This document shows positions 1 to 7,788 of a stretch of 49,479 nt of DNA, one piece after another. The DNA comes from a virus: positions 1-49,479 of the IMG/VR virus record IMGVR_UViG_3300036851_000275, one strand, 5' to 3'. Within the stretch, counting starts at the first letter, position 1. The number at the start of each line of letters is the position of its first letter. A program made the translations under genes and the position numbers. The notes beneath the pieces were generated by a model. It saw nothing but the letters and a program-made list of their open reading frames with translations. It did no database searches and had not been told where the DNA came from.

Positions 1-1188
1 TGGCCGGTCGAACCGGACCTGACGCAGATCTTCGAGGACTTCCAGTTCTTCTTCACCGAACCGCAACTGGAGGTCGAACCACCGCCTACGAAGACCTGCG
101 TCGAGATCCCCTGCCCCGATGAGGAGGAGGAGATCAGGCTCAACGCGGTCGGCTACTGCATCGAGGCCGGCATTCTGCAGGCCAAGGGGTGGCCGGAGCT
201 GATCGAATGGTTCCTGCGTTCCATCACGCAGGAGCATTTCCGGGCACTGTCGCGGCGCACCATCCTCGACATGGTCAACGGCTCTGAACCTATCCGCACG
301 ATCAACGCCAACGGCACCGTCAGCGCCACCTCGGCGATCTTGAACAGCATCGCGCTGATGGCATTCAACCTGCGGTCGAACAAGGGTCTGTCGCGGGAGG
401 CAACGATCGAGGTGGTCGCGCCGAACTGGCTGCCGGAGGTCGTCCGCGCTGATCAGGCAATGACTGACGGCCTGGAGGGCAAGAGCCTGACAGATGCGCA
501 GATCACCGGTTGGCTGATGGATCGCAACATCTCGGTGCAGTACGTTGGTGACTGGCAGACCCGCGACACCGGGCAGCCGGGCCACATGGACAGCGTGGCG
601 TGGCCGGGACATGTGGACGTGATGCTGTTCGCGGCGGGTACGTGGTTCCGGTCGATGTCCCCGGTTATCGAGCTGGGCGGCCTGTATCCGAAGGAGCAGT
701 TGCAGGTCAACCGTTTCACTCACGTGTTCCATGAGGACGCTATCGCGGTGGGTAAGCGGTGTAACCGGTCGGTCAACCTGCGGATCCCGACGTGCGCCAA
801 CGGTGGTTTCGGTGGCCCCATCACGGTGACGTGCCCGAGCCCGACTACCGGAATCGATTCTGGTGCTGGTCTGAGTGGCGCCCCGGTCGAGGGTGGTCAG
901 GCGGGTCTGCCGGTGACGAACACTTTGACGGTCACTGGTTCCCCGACGGGTGGCACGTTCAAGCTGACCTACGACGGCGACGAGACAGCGGCTATCGCGT
1001 TCGACGCGACCGCCGCCGCGGTCGAGACGGCTCTGGCGGGTCTGCCGGATTACAACGCGGACGACTTCACCACAGCCGGCGGCGCGCTGCCTGGTACTGC
1101 GGTGACCATCACCCATCCGGGAGGCGCCCTGACGGTCACCAGCCAGGCGTTCACCGGTGGCAGCAGCCCGTCCGCCGAAATCTCGTAA
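1..1188 (+). CDS. Major capsid protein, 5' end missing, with C-terminal decoration-type domain
   Basis: Reading frame 1 is open from the first base, so the N-terminus lies outside the window and 395 residues are visible. The body (motifs IEAGILQAKGWPE, EVVAPNWLPEVVRADQ, FTHVFHEDAIAVGKRCNRSV) reads like the HK97-fold major capsid proteins of mycobacteriophages, which form the icosahedral shell. From about base 916 to the stop there is an extra ~90-residue module beginning TLTVTGSPTGGTFKLTYDG. Related modules occur in the next gene and in the major tail protein, so it is probably an exposed Ig-like or decoration domain. The capsid call comes from remembered family resemblance plus position at the head of the structural genes. 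It is not a second tail subunit, because that gene lies at 5646. Confidence 0.8.
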   Translation, partial: WPVEPDLTQIFEDFQFFFTEPQLEVEPPPTKTCVEIPCPDEEEEIRLNAVGYCIEAGILQAKGWPELIEWFLRSITQEHFRALSRRTILDMVNGSEPIRTINANGTVSATSAILNSIALMAFNLRSNKGLSREATIEVVAPNWLPEVVRADQAMTDGLEGKSLTDAQITGWLMDRNISVQYVGDWQTRDTGQPGHMDSVAWPGHVDVMLFAAGTWFRSMSPVIELGGLYPKEQLQVNRFTHVFHEDAIAVGKRCNRSVNLRIPTCANGGFGGPITVTCPSPTTGIDSGAGLSGAPVEGGQAGLPVTNTLTVTGSPTGGTFKLTYDGDETAAIAFDATAAAVETALAGLPDYNADDFTTAGGALPGTAVTITHPGGALTVTSQAFTGGSSPSAEIS

Positions 1189-1216
1189 AAAAGGGGCGGT
1201 CGGACGCAATAGAGCG

Positions 1217-1263
1217 AGGCGGGGCGGCGTGAGCACACCAAGGCCGCTCACGACGTCCCGCCT
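1217..1263 (+). terminator. Long hairpin between capsid gene and next gene (terminator or attenuator)
   Basis: Bases 1217-1234 pair with 1246-1263 across an 11-base loop. Sixteen of 18 positions are Watson-Crick, one is G-U and one is a G-A mismatch. There is no U tract, only TT. It could reduce read-through from the highly expressed capsid gene or stabilise its mRNA 3' end. Confidence 0.5.
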
Positions 1264-1285
1264 TTCCGCATAGGAGGAGGACACG

Positions 1286-2320
1286 ATGACCACCCCGGCT
1301 CTGCTTCCCGCCGTGGAATTCGACCCCCCGCTGGTCAACCCAGCGCCCAACGGGTTGTTTCCAGTCGTGTCGTGGACCGAGGTGGGGGATGCGCCGTCAC
1401 GGTTCCTCGGCGAGGGGGTGCGGGTCCGCACCATCAATTACGGCGGCGAAGACTCGACCGGTGTGTGGGGTGCGCCGTGGTGCGGCGTCGCCAAAACCGT
1501 CCTGATCACCGGCGCCCCCACCGGCGGCACATTCACGTTGACCTACGACGGTCAGACGACCTCCACGATCGCGTTCAACGCGTCGGCTGCCACCGTTCAA
1601 ACCGCGTTGGAGGCGCTGTCCAACCTCGAGGTCGGCGAAGTCACCGTGACCGGCGACCCGGGCGGCCCCTACACCGTGGCGCTGGCCGTCGACGGCACCC
1701 TCACCGGCAGCGGTGCTGGCTTGACGGGTGGCACCACTCCCGCCGTGGTTGTCGCCGACGAGGTGAAAGAAGGCGACCGGCCCGTCTTTCCTGACCCGTT
1801 CGCCCCAATCACCGCGTGGGCCTATGACCAGTGCGACCTCACCGCGGCGAGCCGTCAGGAGGTGCGTGACAACGCTGCCCAGTGGTTGCGGCTGATGGAG
1901 CAGACCGACGTGGAGCACGCGTTGGCGTTGCGGATGCTGGCCGACGCGGGTGTCCCGGACACGGCGTCCGACATTGTGGGGGCGTTGGGGCATCTTGAGG
2001 GCCTGCTGGCGGTGACTAACACCGTGGGGGTCATCCACGCGTCGGCCACCTGGGCGGTCAGCGCGGCGCAAGCCAGCCTGATCCGCTACACCGGCGGCGG
2101 GCCTCTTACCCCCATGGGACATAGGTGGGTGTTCGGCGGCGGCTACGTCGACGGCCTGGCCGACACGTTGGTGGCGACCAGTCAGGTGTTCGGGTGGCGC
2201 GACGCGCCGCAGATCCGCGAAACCGTGGAAGCCAAATTCAACCAGTTCGTCGCTATCGCGGAGCGCAGTTTCGCCGTCGGGTACGAATCTGTGGTCGGCG
2301 CGGTGGATGTGACGGGGTAG
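1286..2320 (+). CDS. Structural protein downstream of capsid, carrying the same appended domain
   Basis: A 344-residue protein with a strong ribosome site GGAGGAGG (1273-1280) before ATG. Residues ~68-160 hold the module seen at the capsid C-terminus (GAPTGGTFTLTYDGQTT, then GAGLTGGTTPAVVV). The rest (a helix-rich part with QEVRDNAAQWLRLMEQTD, then IHASATWAVSAAQASLIRYTGGG) has the look of a capsid-associated or encapsulin-like protein found beside actinophage capsid genes. The exact role is not recognised. Likely jobs are minor capsid or vertex protein. Its strong SD and position suggest high expression with the capsid. Confidence 0.6.
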   Translation: MTTPALLPAVEFDPPLVNPAPNGLFPVVSWTEVGDAPSRFLGEGVRVRTINYGGEDSTGVWGAPWCGVAKTVLITGAPTGGTFTLTYDGQTTSTIAFNASAATVQTALEALSNLEVGEVTVTGDPGGPYTVALAVDGTLTGSGAGLTGGTTPAVVVADEVKEGDRPVFPDPFAPITAWAYDQCDLTAASRQEVRDNAAQWLRLMEQTDVEHALALRMLADAGVPDTASDIVGALGHLEGLLAVTNTVGVIHASATWAVSAAQASLIRYTGGGPLTPMGHRWVFGGGYVDGLADTLVATSQVFGWRDAPQIRETVEAKFNQFVAIAERSFAVGYESVVGAVDVTG

Positions 2321-2322
2321 CT

Positions 2323-2640
2323 GTGGTCGCGGTCGGCCCGCCGCACGCGGCGCTGCCTTACGGGAATTCGTTGGCTACGTTGGACGCTCGATACCAAGCC
2401 CACGACACCGACCTGGACGCGTGGGCGGGTAAGGCCACCCCGGCGGGGGATCTCGTCGGCACCACCGACACCCAAACCTTGACCGGCAAGACGCTCACCG
2501 CGCCGATCATCAGCTCCGGCGGAGCACCTGCATCATCATCCGCCGCCGGGGCGGCCGGGCAGATCGCCTGGGACGCCAATTTCTTCTACGTGTGTGTTGC
2601 GCCGAACACGTGGGTCAGGGGGGCGATGCTCACGTGGTGA
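2323..2640 (+). CDS. Small structural protein, mosaic of PHAALPY N-terminus and fibre-like C-terminus
   Basis: 105 residues from GTG, two bases after the previous stop. An upstream in-frame ATG at 2125 would lie deep inside the preceding gene and was not used. The N-terminus MVAVGPPHAALPY is nearly the same as the starts of the small genes at 24858 and 27414. The C-terminal half (LTGKTLTAPIIS, then GAAGQIAWDANFFYVCVAPN) is the repeat-and-cap sequence often found at the ends of phage fibre or head-decoration proteins. It is probably a virion surface protein. Which part of the particle it belongs to cannot be told from sequence. Confidence 0.65.
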   Translation: MVAVGPPHAALPYGNSLATLDARYQAHDTDLDAWAGKATPAGDLVGTTDTQTLTGKTLTAPIISSGGAPASSSAAGAAGQIAWDANFFYVCVAPNTWVRGAMLTW

Positions 2641-2702
2641 TCGTGACACCGCGGCAGCAGCATGTGACCTTGCAGCCGTCTGCCGTAACTTCCACGCCAT
2701 AA
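2637..2702 (+). CDS. Possible 21-residue peptide
   Basis: A GTG overlapping the previous stop (GTGA) opens a short frame ending at TAA, product MIVTPRQQHVTLQPSAVTST plus P. The overlap geometry is typical of translational coupling in this genome and the gap to the next gene is otherwise empty. It is too short to judge by composition, so this is a weak call. Confidence 0.3.
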   Translation: MIVTPRQQHVTLQPSAVTSTP

Positions 2703-2725
2703 CCAGGAGAGTTAGGGAGGTCACG

Positions 2726-3412
2726 ATGCCCAAAGGTGTCGAGGTCTACGTCGAGAACGGGTTCGCCGAAATCGACTTCGTCGACCGCAGACTGCGCGGC
2801 CCCGGCCTGCGCGCGCTGCTCGAGGTCACCCCTCCCGAGCTGGTAGAGACGTTGACCCGTTCCGGGCCGCGCCGCCGCTACCGGGTACCGACAGGGAACG
2901 CCGCCGAGGCGGGCCTGTTGGACAGCCCAGTGAAGTCGCTGCCGTCCGGCGATACGGGATCGGCCGACGCGCTGGCCGACGCGTCACCCGCCGGGGCGCG
3001 CCCCACTCCCCAGACCGTCAAAGACCGCGCCTACGGCAGCGGGCAGGGCACATACACAGGTCCACTGCGTCCCGGGTCCAGCGAAGGTTCTCAATCAGTG
3101 ACCTCCACCGAGGACGTGCTGGGCGGCACTTCCGTGCAAACCACGTTGGTACCGGGTAGCGGGACGGGCACCAAATCGGTGGCGCCGTCGCACGCCGAGG
3201 TGATTGAGCGCGTCAAGGCCGCAGCGACGCCGCCGCCCCCGCAGCCCGCCCCGGAACCTGTCGTCGTGCGCGGCCCGTGGCCCGACGGTGAACCATCGAC
3301 CGACTGGAAACGCGCCGAACTCGACGCCTACGCCAACCAGGTCAAACACCTCGACACCACCAGAGCGGCCAGCAAAGCCGACGTGGTCGAGCTGATTAAC
3401 ACTCACGCCTGA
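2726..3412 (+). CDS. Head-region protein with C-terminal HeH/SAP-like helical domain
   Basis: 228 residues. ATG at 2726 is chosen because AGGGAGG lies 5 bases upstream; a longer in-frame extension has no such site. The N-terminus (MPKGVEVYVENGFAEIDFVD) is followed by a low-complexity Pro/Ser/Thr-rich middle. The last ~35 residues (DWKRAELDAYANQ, then AASKADVVELI) match the short helix-extended-loop-helix (HeH/LEM-like) domain common in actinophage head proteins. Function is unproven. Its place between capsid and membrane block suggests a minor head or scaffold-associated role. Confidence 0.6.
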   Translation: MPKGVEVYVENGFAEIDFVDRRLRGPGLRALLEVTPPELVETLTRSGPRRRYRVPTGNAAEAGLLDSPVKSLPSGDTGSADALADASPAGARPTPQTVKDRAYGSGQGTYTGPLRPGSSEGSQSVTSTEDVLGGTSVQTTLVPGSGTGTKSVAPSHAEVIERVKAAATPPPPQPAPEPVVVRGPWPDGEPSTDWKRAELDAYANQVKHLDTTRAASKADVVELINTHA

Positions 3413-3423
3413 AAGGAAAGACC

Positions 3424-3654
3424 ATGCTCACAAAGAAATTCGGGCTTGACGCCCTGGAGCGCTCCGTCAAGACATTCGCCCAGTCGCTCGTTGCGCTGAT
3501 CGGCGCCGGTGCGGTCAACATCGTGCTCCTCGACTGGCCCGACATGCTCGGCGTCAGCGCGACAGCCGCGCTGGTATCGCTGCTGACATCGGTGGTGTCG
3601 CTGCCAGTCGGTAATAACGGCTCGGCGTCGTTGGTGAAGACCGAAGCCCTCTGA
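3424..3654 (+). CDS. Holin, r1t type
   Basis: 76 residues with ALERSVKTFAQSLVALIGAG, a second hydrophobic segment TAALVSLLTSVVSLPVG and the ending NGSASLV. This pattern is diagnostic of the r1t-type holin family (small, two membrane helices), whose members form membrane lesions that let endolysin reach the wall. SD AAAGGAAAG precedes ATG. It is odd that it sits between head and tail genes, some 26 kb from LysA, while a second holin candidate lies next to LysA at 31699. It may time lysis together with that protein or act at another stage. Confidence 0.8.
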   Translation: MLTKKFGLDALERSVKTFAQSLVALIGAGAVNIVLLDWPDMLGVSATAALVSLLTSVVSLPVGNNGSASLVKTEAL

Positions 3655-3655
3655 T

Positions 3656-4033
3656 GTGTCCGCACCCGATCTCGGGGATCCCGCCGACATCTGCCTGATC
3701 GTCGCCACCCGCGCGGGGGTGATCCTCGCCGCACTCGGCGACGCCACAGTGTGCGGGTGGCAGCCCGACAAGCTGGTGGGCGAGTCGATCGCGACCGCGT
3801 TGGTTCCCGAACGGTACAGGGAGGCGCACGTGGAAGGCATGATCACCTACCGCTTCACCGGTAAGGGCCCGGTGCTGGGGCGGTGTCTGCCGATCGAGGC
3901 GCGCGGCCCCGAAGGCGACGAGTATCCGGTGTGGCTGACGGTGTTCGGCTACGAAGAGTTCTCGGGGTTGTTGTTCGGGCTTATGCAGCGACGGGATTCA
4001 ACTGGGTCGGCCGGATGTGGCGCGCTCGCGTAG
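3656..4033 (+). CDS. PAS-domain protein
   Basis: 125 residues from GTG overlapping the holin stop (TGATGTG). Nearly the whole protein is one PAS fold by pattern: ATVCGWQPDKLVGESI, then LVPERYREAHVEG, TGKGPVLGR, EYPVWLTVFGYEEF. PAS domains bind ligands or haem/flavin or mediate dimerisation. No kinase, cyclase or DNA-binding part is attached. The sequence alone does not show the cofactor. Such a sensor-like fold in a late, structural operon is unusual; it could be a stripped-down domain used for protein contacts. Confidence 0.65.
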   Translation: MSAPDLGDPADICLIVATRAGVILAALGDATVCGWQPDKLVGESIATALVPERYREAHVEGMITYRFTGKGPVLGRCLPIEARGPEGDEYPVWLTVFGYEEFSGLLFGLMQRRDSTGSAGCGALA

Positions 4034-4241
4034 GGTCGCCGCGCTCGCTGTCGCGGCGGTGCTGGCGTTGGGATCGGCGCCACCGGTGACAGCTGACCCG
4101 CGGCTGGATCAGCTGTGCCGTAATCCGGCTTTCGCGAACATGCACGAGAACGAGTGTGTGATCAACCCGCCGGGCGGTGGCGGTGGCGGCCGCCGCGGGC
4201 TGCTGCAGCGTATCCGTGACGCGGTCGGCGGCATCTTGTGA
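4017..4241 (+). CDS. Small secreted protein with Gly linker and amphipathic tail
   Basis: 74 residues from GTG inside the end of the PAS gene. It has a clear Sec signal: RSRR, a hydrophobic stretch AALAVAAVLALGS and an A-x-A-like site (PPVTA|DP). The mature ~48 residues contain two cysteines (LCRN, NECV), a PPGGGGGG linker and a cationic C-terminal segment RRGLLQRIRDAVGGIL that would form an amphipathic helix. No family is recognised. The helix could bind membranes, for example as a lysis accessory, but this is inference. Confidence 0.6.
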   Translation: MARSRRVAALAVAAVLALGSAPPVTADPRLDQLCRNPAFANMHENECVINPPGGGGGGRRGLLQRIRDAVGGIL

Positions 4242-4720
4242 ACCGCTGGGTGCGCCGCACATTCACATTGCGTCGCTGGTCCACCCAGCCGTGGCAGATG
4301 TACCCCCTGCTGTTCCTGTTCCAGGTGTCCGCCGCACAGGTCTGGGTTGGTGTGCCACCCAACGCCGCGCAGTCGGTCCTCGACGGTGACGCGCAATTCG
4401 CTTTGGCCGCATGCAACCTGGTCGGCACACTCATCTGCGCCTACGGGCTGCACCTGCGCGACATAGAGATCGCACTATGGATCGAACTGTCCGGCTACGC
4501 CAGCCTGATCGGCTCGCTGGCCATCTTCGTCGTCCTGGTGTTCGCCGTGTTCCCGATGCCCAACACCTCTTATGGTTTGGCGTTCGCCGCGGCGTTCGTC
4601 CTGGCCAGCATGCACCGCGCCGCGCAGATCGCCGGATACAAGTGTGCGAAACGACGGGCCGACCGCGCCAAAAGGGCCGCTCTCCTCGATCAGATCGAAC
4701 GGAGCGAACCTCTTGATTGA
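4238..4720 (+). CDS. Polytopic membrane protein
   Basis: 160 residues from GTG overlapping the preceding stop. Hydrophobic segments near YPLLFLFQVSAAQVWVG, ALAACNLVGTLICAYGL, ASLIGSLAIFVVLVFAVF and YGLAFAAAFVLASM suggest four membrane helices, with a basic cytoplasmic end (KCAKRRADRAKRA). No family is recognised. It belongs to the run of six coupled membrane or secreted genes 3424-5542 and may assemble with the two membrane-anchored coiled coils that follow. Confidence 0.65.
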   Translation: MNRWVRRTFTLRRWSTQPWQMYPLLFLFQVSAAQVWVGVPPNAAQSVLDGDAQFALAACNLVGTLICAYGLHLRDIEIALWIELSGYASLIGSLAIFVVLVFAVFPMPNTSYGLAFAAAFVLASMHRAAQIAGYKCAKRRADRAKRAALLDQIERSEPLD

Positions 4721-5132
4721 CAATCTGCTCATCACGGGTTTGTCGTCGCTGTTCATCGCGGTGTCCTCCAGCAGTGTCCTAGTCACTTTCCTGGGACGGC
4801 GTAACCGGCGTGAGCGCGAAGAGGACATGCGCAAACTGCAGCAGGAGCGCGACAAACTACATGAAGAGAAGGGTTTGATCGCCGCCAACGCCGCCGAGGT
4901 GGCGTTACGCAGTCTGCGCAACGAGTTGAACCAGGCGTACGAGGACGTCGAGAAACGCCGCATCGTCATCAGGGTGCAGGACACCCACATCGAGGAGCTC
5001 AGTAAGACTGTTCGCAACCAGGCTAAACGCATCGTCGCCCTGGAGGATTGGGCCGCCATCGCGTCGCAGCGACTCGAACAGCTGGGGATATCCGATATGC
5101 CGCCCGTCCCGCGCGAAGCCAGGAATATCTGA
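4713..5132 (+). CDS. Membrane-anchored coiled-coil protein
   Basis: 139 residues. TTG at 4713 is chosen because GGAG (4701-4704) is correctly placed and it overlaps the upstream stop; longer in-frame versions run back into that gene. One N-terminal membrane helix (NLLITGLSSLFIAVSSSSV) is followed by a basic stop-transfer patch (GRRNRRERE) and a long charged heptad-type helix to the end. It looks like a cytoplasmic coiled coil tethered to the membrane. Confidence 0.65.
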   Translation: MIDNLLITGLSSLFIAVSSSSVLVTFLGRRNRREREEDMRKLQQERDKLHEEKGLIAANAAEVALRSLRNELNQAYEDVEKRRIVIRVQDTHIEELSKTVRNQAKRIVALEDWAAIASQRLEQLGISDMPPVPREARNI

Positions 5133-5542
5133 TGAATCACGCAATATGGCTGGTGTTGCCGGCGACCGCGATATCTGTCGCGGCGGCACTGACATGGTTC
5201 CGGCGCAGCATACTGGCAAAGACAGCGGGCATGCTGCACGACATCACCCTGCGAACAGAGACCGCTCACACGGAGACGGCTTCCATGCTGCGCACCATCC
5301 ACACCCTGGTCAACTCCAATCTGACTACGGCGCAGCAGGACCAGCTCGATTCGATGCGGGCGATGCTGAGATCGGATCGGGAGATAATCACCATCAAGCA
5401 GGAGCGTGGCCTGCCGATCACGGCCGCCGATTTCGAGAACATCGAGCAGGTGGAGATGCGGATCGCCGAGCTGGCCCGCAACCTGGTTCACAAGAAGGTG
5501 CAGACGGACCTCGCCGACGCGCAAGCCGAACGCGATAGCTGA
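5132..5542 (+). CDS. Second membrane-anchored coiled-coil protein
   Basis: 136 residues from ATG overlapping the previous stop (TGATG), with AGGA upstream. It has one N-terminal membrane helix (AIWLVLPATAISVAAAL) and then about 100 residues of predicted helix (ETASMLRTIHTLVNSNLT, DFENIEQVEMRIAELARN). Same architecture as its neighbour, so the two may form a hetero-oligomer. No known family. Confidence 0.65.
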   Translation: MNHAIWLVLPATAISVAAALTWFRRSILAKTAGMLHDITLRTETAHTETASMLRTIHTLVNSNLTTAQQDQLDSMRAMLRSDREIITIKQERGLPITAADFENIEQVEMRIAELARNLVHKKVQTDLADAQAERDS

Positions 5543-5645
5543 CCTGAAGCGTCCCGGCCGGTGCACCCTGCCCTCCTAGTGTTCGAGTCGGCCTTGGGAA
5601 CCGACCGATCGGCGCACCCCGCGCCCGACCAGGAGAGCAGAAGAC

Positions 5646-6740
5646 ATGTCCGTGTTCCCCGTGGTAAAAGGCACCAGGGCTCGATTTACGAAGACCAACT
5701 CCTGCGGTCTGCCGATCGCGGGCCCGGCGGGATATCTCGTTACTGACGGTTTCGTGTCGGTCGAACTGACCCCGGTCAACCGCGAGGCGCAGGACCTTGA
5801 GCAGCTCAACGCTGAGGGCCGTGTTTGTGTCGCTGACCGCACCCCGCCGGAACGTAAGTGGTACACCGCGGCGATTGAGTTGTGCAACGTCAACACGGGC
5901 CTGATCAGCATGTTGACGAGTTGGCCGCAGGAGCTGGACTTCGATGACAATCCGGTCGGGTTCCGCGACAAGAAACGCGTTGAAGCCGACTTTGGTGTCG
6001 CGATCGAGGTGTGGACTGGCGGTAAGGCTGACGATGACTGCCCTTCCCCGACTGAGGATTCGATCTTCTCTGCGGCGGCGACAGGTAAGAAGTACGGCTA
6101 CCTGTTGACGTGCGCCACTGAGTTCACTTTGGGCAACATTCGGGTCGCTGGGGAGATCTCCACGTTCACGCTGACGGGGTTGACGTACGCGATGCCTCAG
6201 TGGGGTCGCGGACCGTGGAATGTGGCGGCCATCGACGGCTCCGGTACTGCGGGGCGTCTGCTGACTCCGATGGATGATGATTCGCACTTCGCTCTGTTCC
6301 GCACTCCGGTGCCTCCGCCGGACATCACTCCGGGTGCGGAAGCGTGCCCGCTGGCGATCGCGACGATCTTCGTGAACCCGGATTACTACTTCGGTGGTCC
6401 CTCGAGCGCACCGGCCGCGGATGTGGCGCCTGCGCAGGCGGTCTGCAACGCAGAGCAGTACACGGTCACCATCACCGGCACGCCGACTGGCGGCACGTTC
6501 ACCATCACGGTGGATGGGCAGACGACTGCGGGTATCGCGTTCGACGCGACGGCTGCGGCGTTCAAGACCGCGGTGTTGGCGCTGTCGAACATCGATCCGG
6601 GCCAGGCGGATGTCACTGGTGGCCCCGGACCTGGTACGCCGTACACGCTCAGTTTGGATCCGCAGTTCGGCACACCGACCGCGGACGGTGCTGGTCTGAC
6701 GGGCGGCACGTCACCGAACGTGACGATCACGCCGGTCTAA
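5646..6740 (+). CDS. Major tail subunit with C-terminal appended domain
   Basis: 364 residues; AGGAGAG upstream of ATG. The body (FPVVKGTRARFTKTNSCG, WYTAAIELCNVNTGLISML, YLLTCATEFTLGNIRVAGEI) matches actinophage tail-tube proteins, which stack as hexamers around the tape measure. Residues from ~271 form the same ~90-residue module seen in the capsid protein and its neighbour (ITGTPTGGTFTITVDGQTT, GAGLTGGTSPNVTITPV). A strong terminator follows, as is usual after this abundant gene product. The gene lies before, not after, the head-tail connector genes, which is an unusual order. Confidence 0.8.
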   Translation: MSVFPVVKGTRARFTKTNSCGLPIAGPAGYLVTDGFVSVELTPVNREAQDLEQLNAEGRVCVADRTPPERKWYTAAIELCNVNTGLISMLTSWPQELDFDDNPVGFRDKKRVEADFGVAIEVWTGGKADDDCPSPTEDSIFSAAATGKKYGYLLTCATEFTLGNIRVAGEISTFTLTGLTYAMPQWGRGPWNVAAIDGSGTAGRLLTPMDDDSHFALFRTPVPPPDITPGAEACPLAIATIFVNPDYYFGGPSSAPAADVAPAQAVCNAEQYTVTITGTPTGGTFTITVDGQTTAGIAFDATAAAFKTAVLALSNIDPGQADVTGGPGPGTPYTLSLDPQFGTPTADGAGLTGGTSPNVTITPV

Positions 6741-6763
6741 GGGCGCCGGTTCAGGCGAGCGGT

Positions 6764-6799
6764 TCGGCCCCAGCATTTCCACCCGGATGCTGGGGCCGA
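6764..6799 (+). terminator. Intrinsic-type terminator after major tail gene
   Basis: Bases 6764-6776 pair perfectly with 6787-6799 (13 pairs, core GGCCCCAGCAT) around a 10-base loop, followed by TTGCTT. Placed 24 bases after the major tail stop. Confidence 0.75.
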
Positions 6800-6833
6800 T
6801 TGCTTAGCACCGCAACTCGTTACCGTCGTGCTC

Positions 6834-7607
6834 GTGAGTTGCGATTGGCCGATAGCGCGTGACTGTTTGCCTGCGTTGCCCGTGTTGCCAGGTTCGCCGA
6901 CGCCGGAGGAGCAGGCGGCGTATGACGCGGCGCTGGCCGCGCGTAACGCTGCCGAGGATTTGGCGGTGTCGGTGTTGTGGGCGTTGTCTGGGCGGCAGTT
7001 CGGGTTGTGTCCCCACTCGGTGCGGCCTTGCCCGCCGCCGATCTATCCGCCCTGGCGCGAGGTCAGCGCATACTCGCCGGTCACGTCCTACGTGCTCAGC
7101 TGGGAGGGCGACCGGTGGCTCAACTGGCCGTGCGGCTGCCTGGGCGGACGCTGCCAACTCACCGGCCCCCGCGCGGTGCACCTGCCCGGCCCGGTCGCCT
7201 CGATCGAGGAGGTGACGATCGCAGGCGCGGTGCTGAACGCCAGCGAGTACGTGCTGGAAGGCGACGTGCTTTACCGCAAGGGCACGTTGATCTGGCCTGC
7301 CCAGAATCTTGGCCGCCCGCTCGGTGAGGCGGGAACCTGGTCCGTGGAGTATTTGCGCGGCTACCCCCCACCCGCTGGCACCGCCACGTATGTCGGCACG
7401 TTGGCAGCGGAGTTCCTCAAGGCATGTGACGGCGGCAACTGCCGGCTGCCGCGCACCGTGACCACTGCGAGCCGCAATGGCGTCACCTACCGGGTTTATG
7501 ACCCTGCGGTGATCTACGGCGACGGTAAGACCGGTATCCCGGAGATCGATTTGTGGTTGGCGGCGGTCAACCCGCACCACCTGATGGCCGCCCCGCAGGT
7601 GATCTGA
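6834..7607 (+). CDS. Head-to-tail connector (adaptor)
   Basis: 257 residues from GTG 6834 (MSCDWPIARDCLPALP), the family's usual start; GTG 6828 is an alternative two codons upstream. Cys-rich middle (CPHSVRPCPPPIYPPWRE, NWPCGCLGGRCQ) and ending GIPEIDLWLAAVNPHHL match a well-known actinophage adaptor family that docks on the portal and links it to the tail terminator. Neighbouring genes are also connector-type, which supports the call. Confidence 0.75.
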   Translation: MSCDWPIARDCLPALPVLPGSPTPEEQAAYDAALAARNAAEDLAVSVLWALSGRQFGLCPHSVRPCPPPIYPPWREVSAYSPVTSYVLSWEGDRWLNWPCGCLGGRCQLTGPRAVHLPGPVASIEEVTIAGAVLNASEYVLEGDVLYRKGTLIWPAQNLGRPLGEAGTWSVEYLRGYPPPAGTATYVGTLAAEFLKACDGGNCRLPRTVTTASRNGVTYRVYDPAVIYGDGKTGIPEIDLWLAAVNPHHLMAAPQVI

Positions 7608-7608
7608 C

Positions 7609-7788
7609 GTGAGCTACGAATATCTGACATCTGATCTAGCCGCTGCTGCGCAGGACTGCTGTCTCGCCCAGTCTCCCGCGCGACCGCCTTATCGCGCCTA
7701 CCTGTGCATCGAACCGCCTGGACATGACGGCCCGCACCGCGCGGAGGACGACGACAAGGTATTGGCTGTCTGGGATGAGGTGTTGTGA
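7609..7788 (+). CDS. Small head-tail region protein, unknown
   Basis: 59 residues from GTG one base after the adaptor stop, ending in a GTGA overlap with the next gene. Product begins MSYEYLTSDLAAAAQDCC and has an acidic end. Tight coupling on both sides argues it is real. No known function. Confidence 0.55.
   Translation: MSYEYLTSDLAAAAQDCCLAQSPARPPYRAYLCIEPPGHDGPHRAEDDDKVLAVWDEVL

Noticed and set aside
4475-5566. 363-residue minus-strand frame opposite the membrane block
   Set aside because: Opposite strand of well-coupled genes with membrane helices; no family resemblance.
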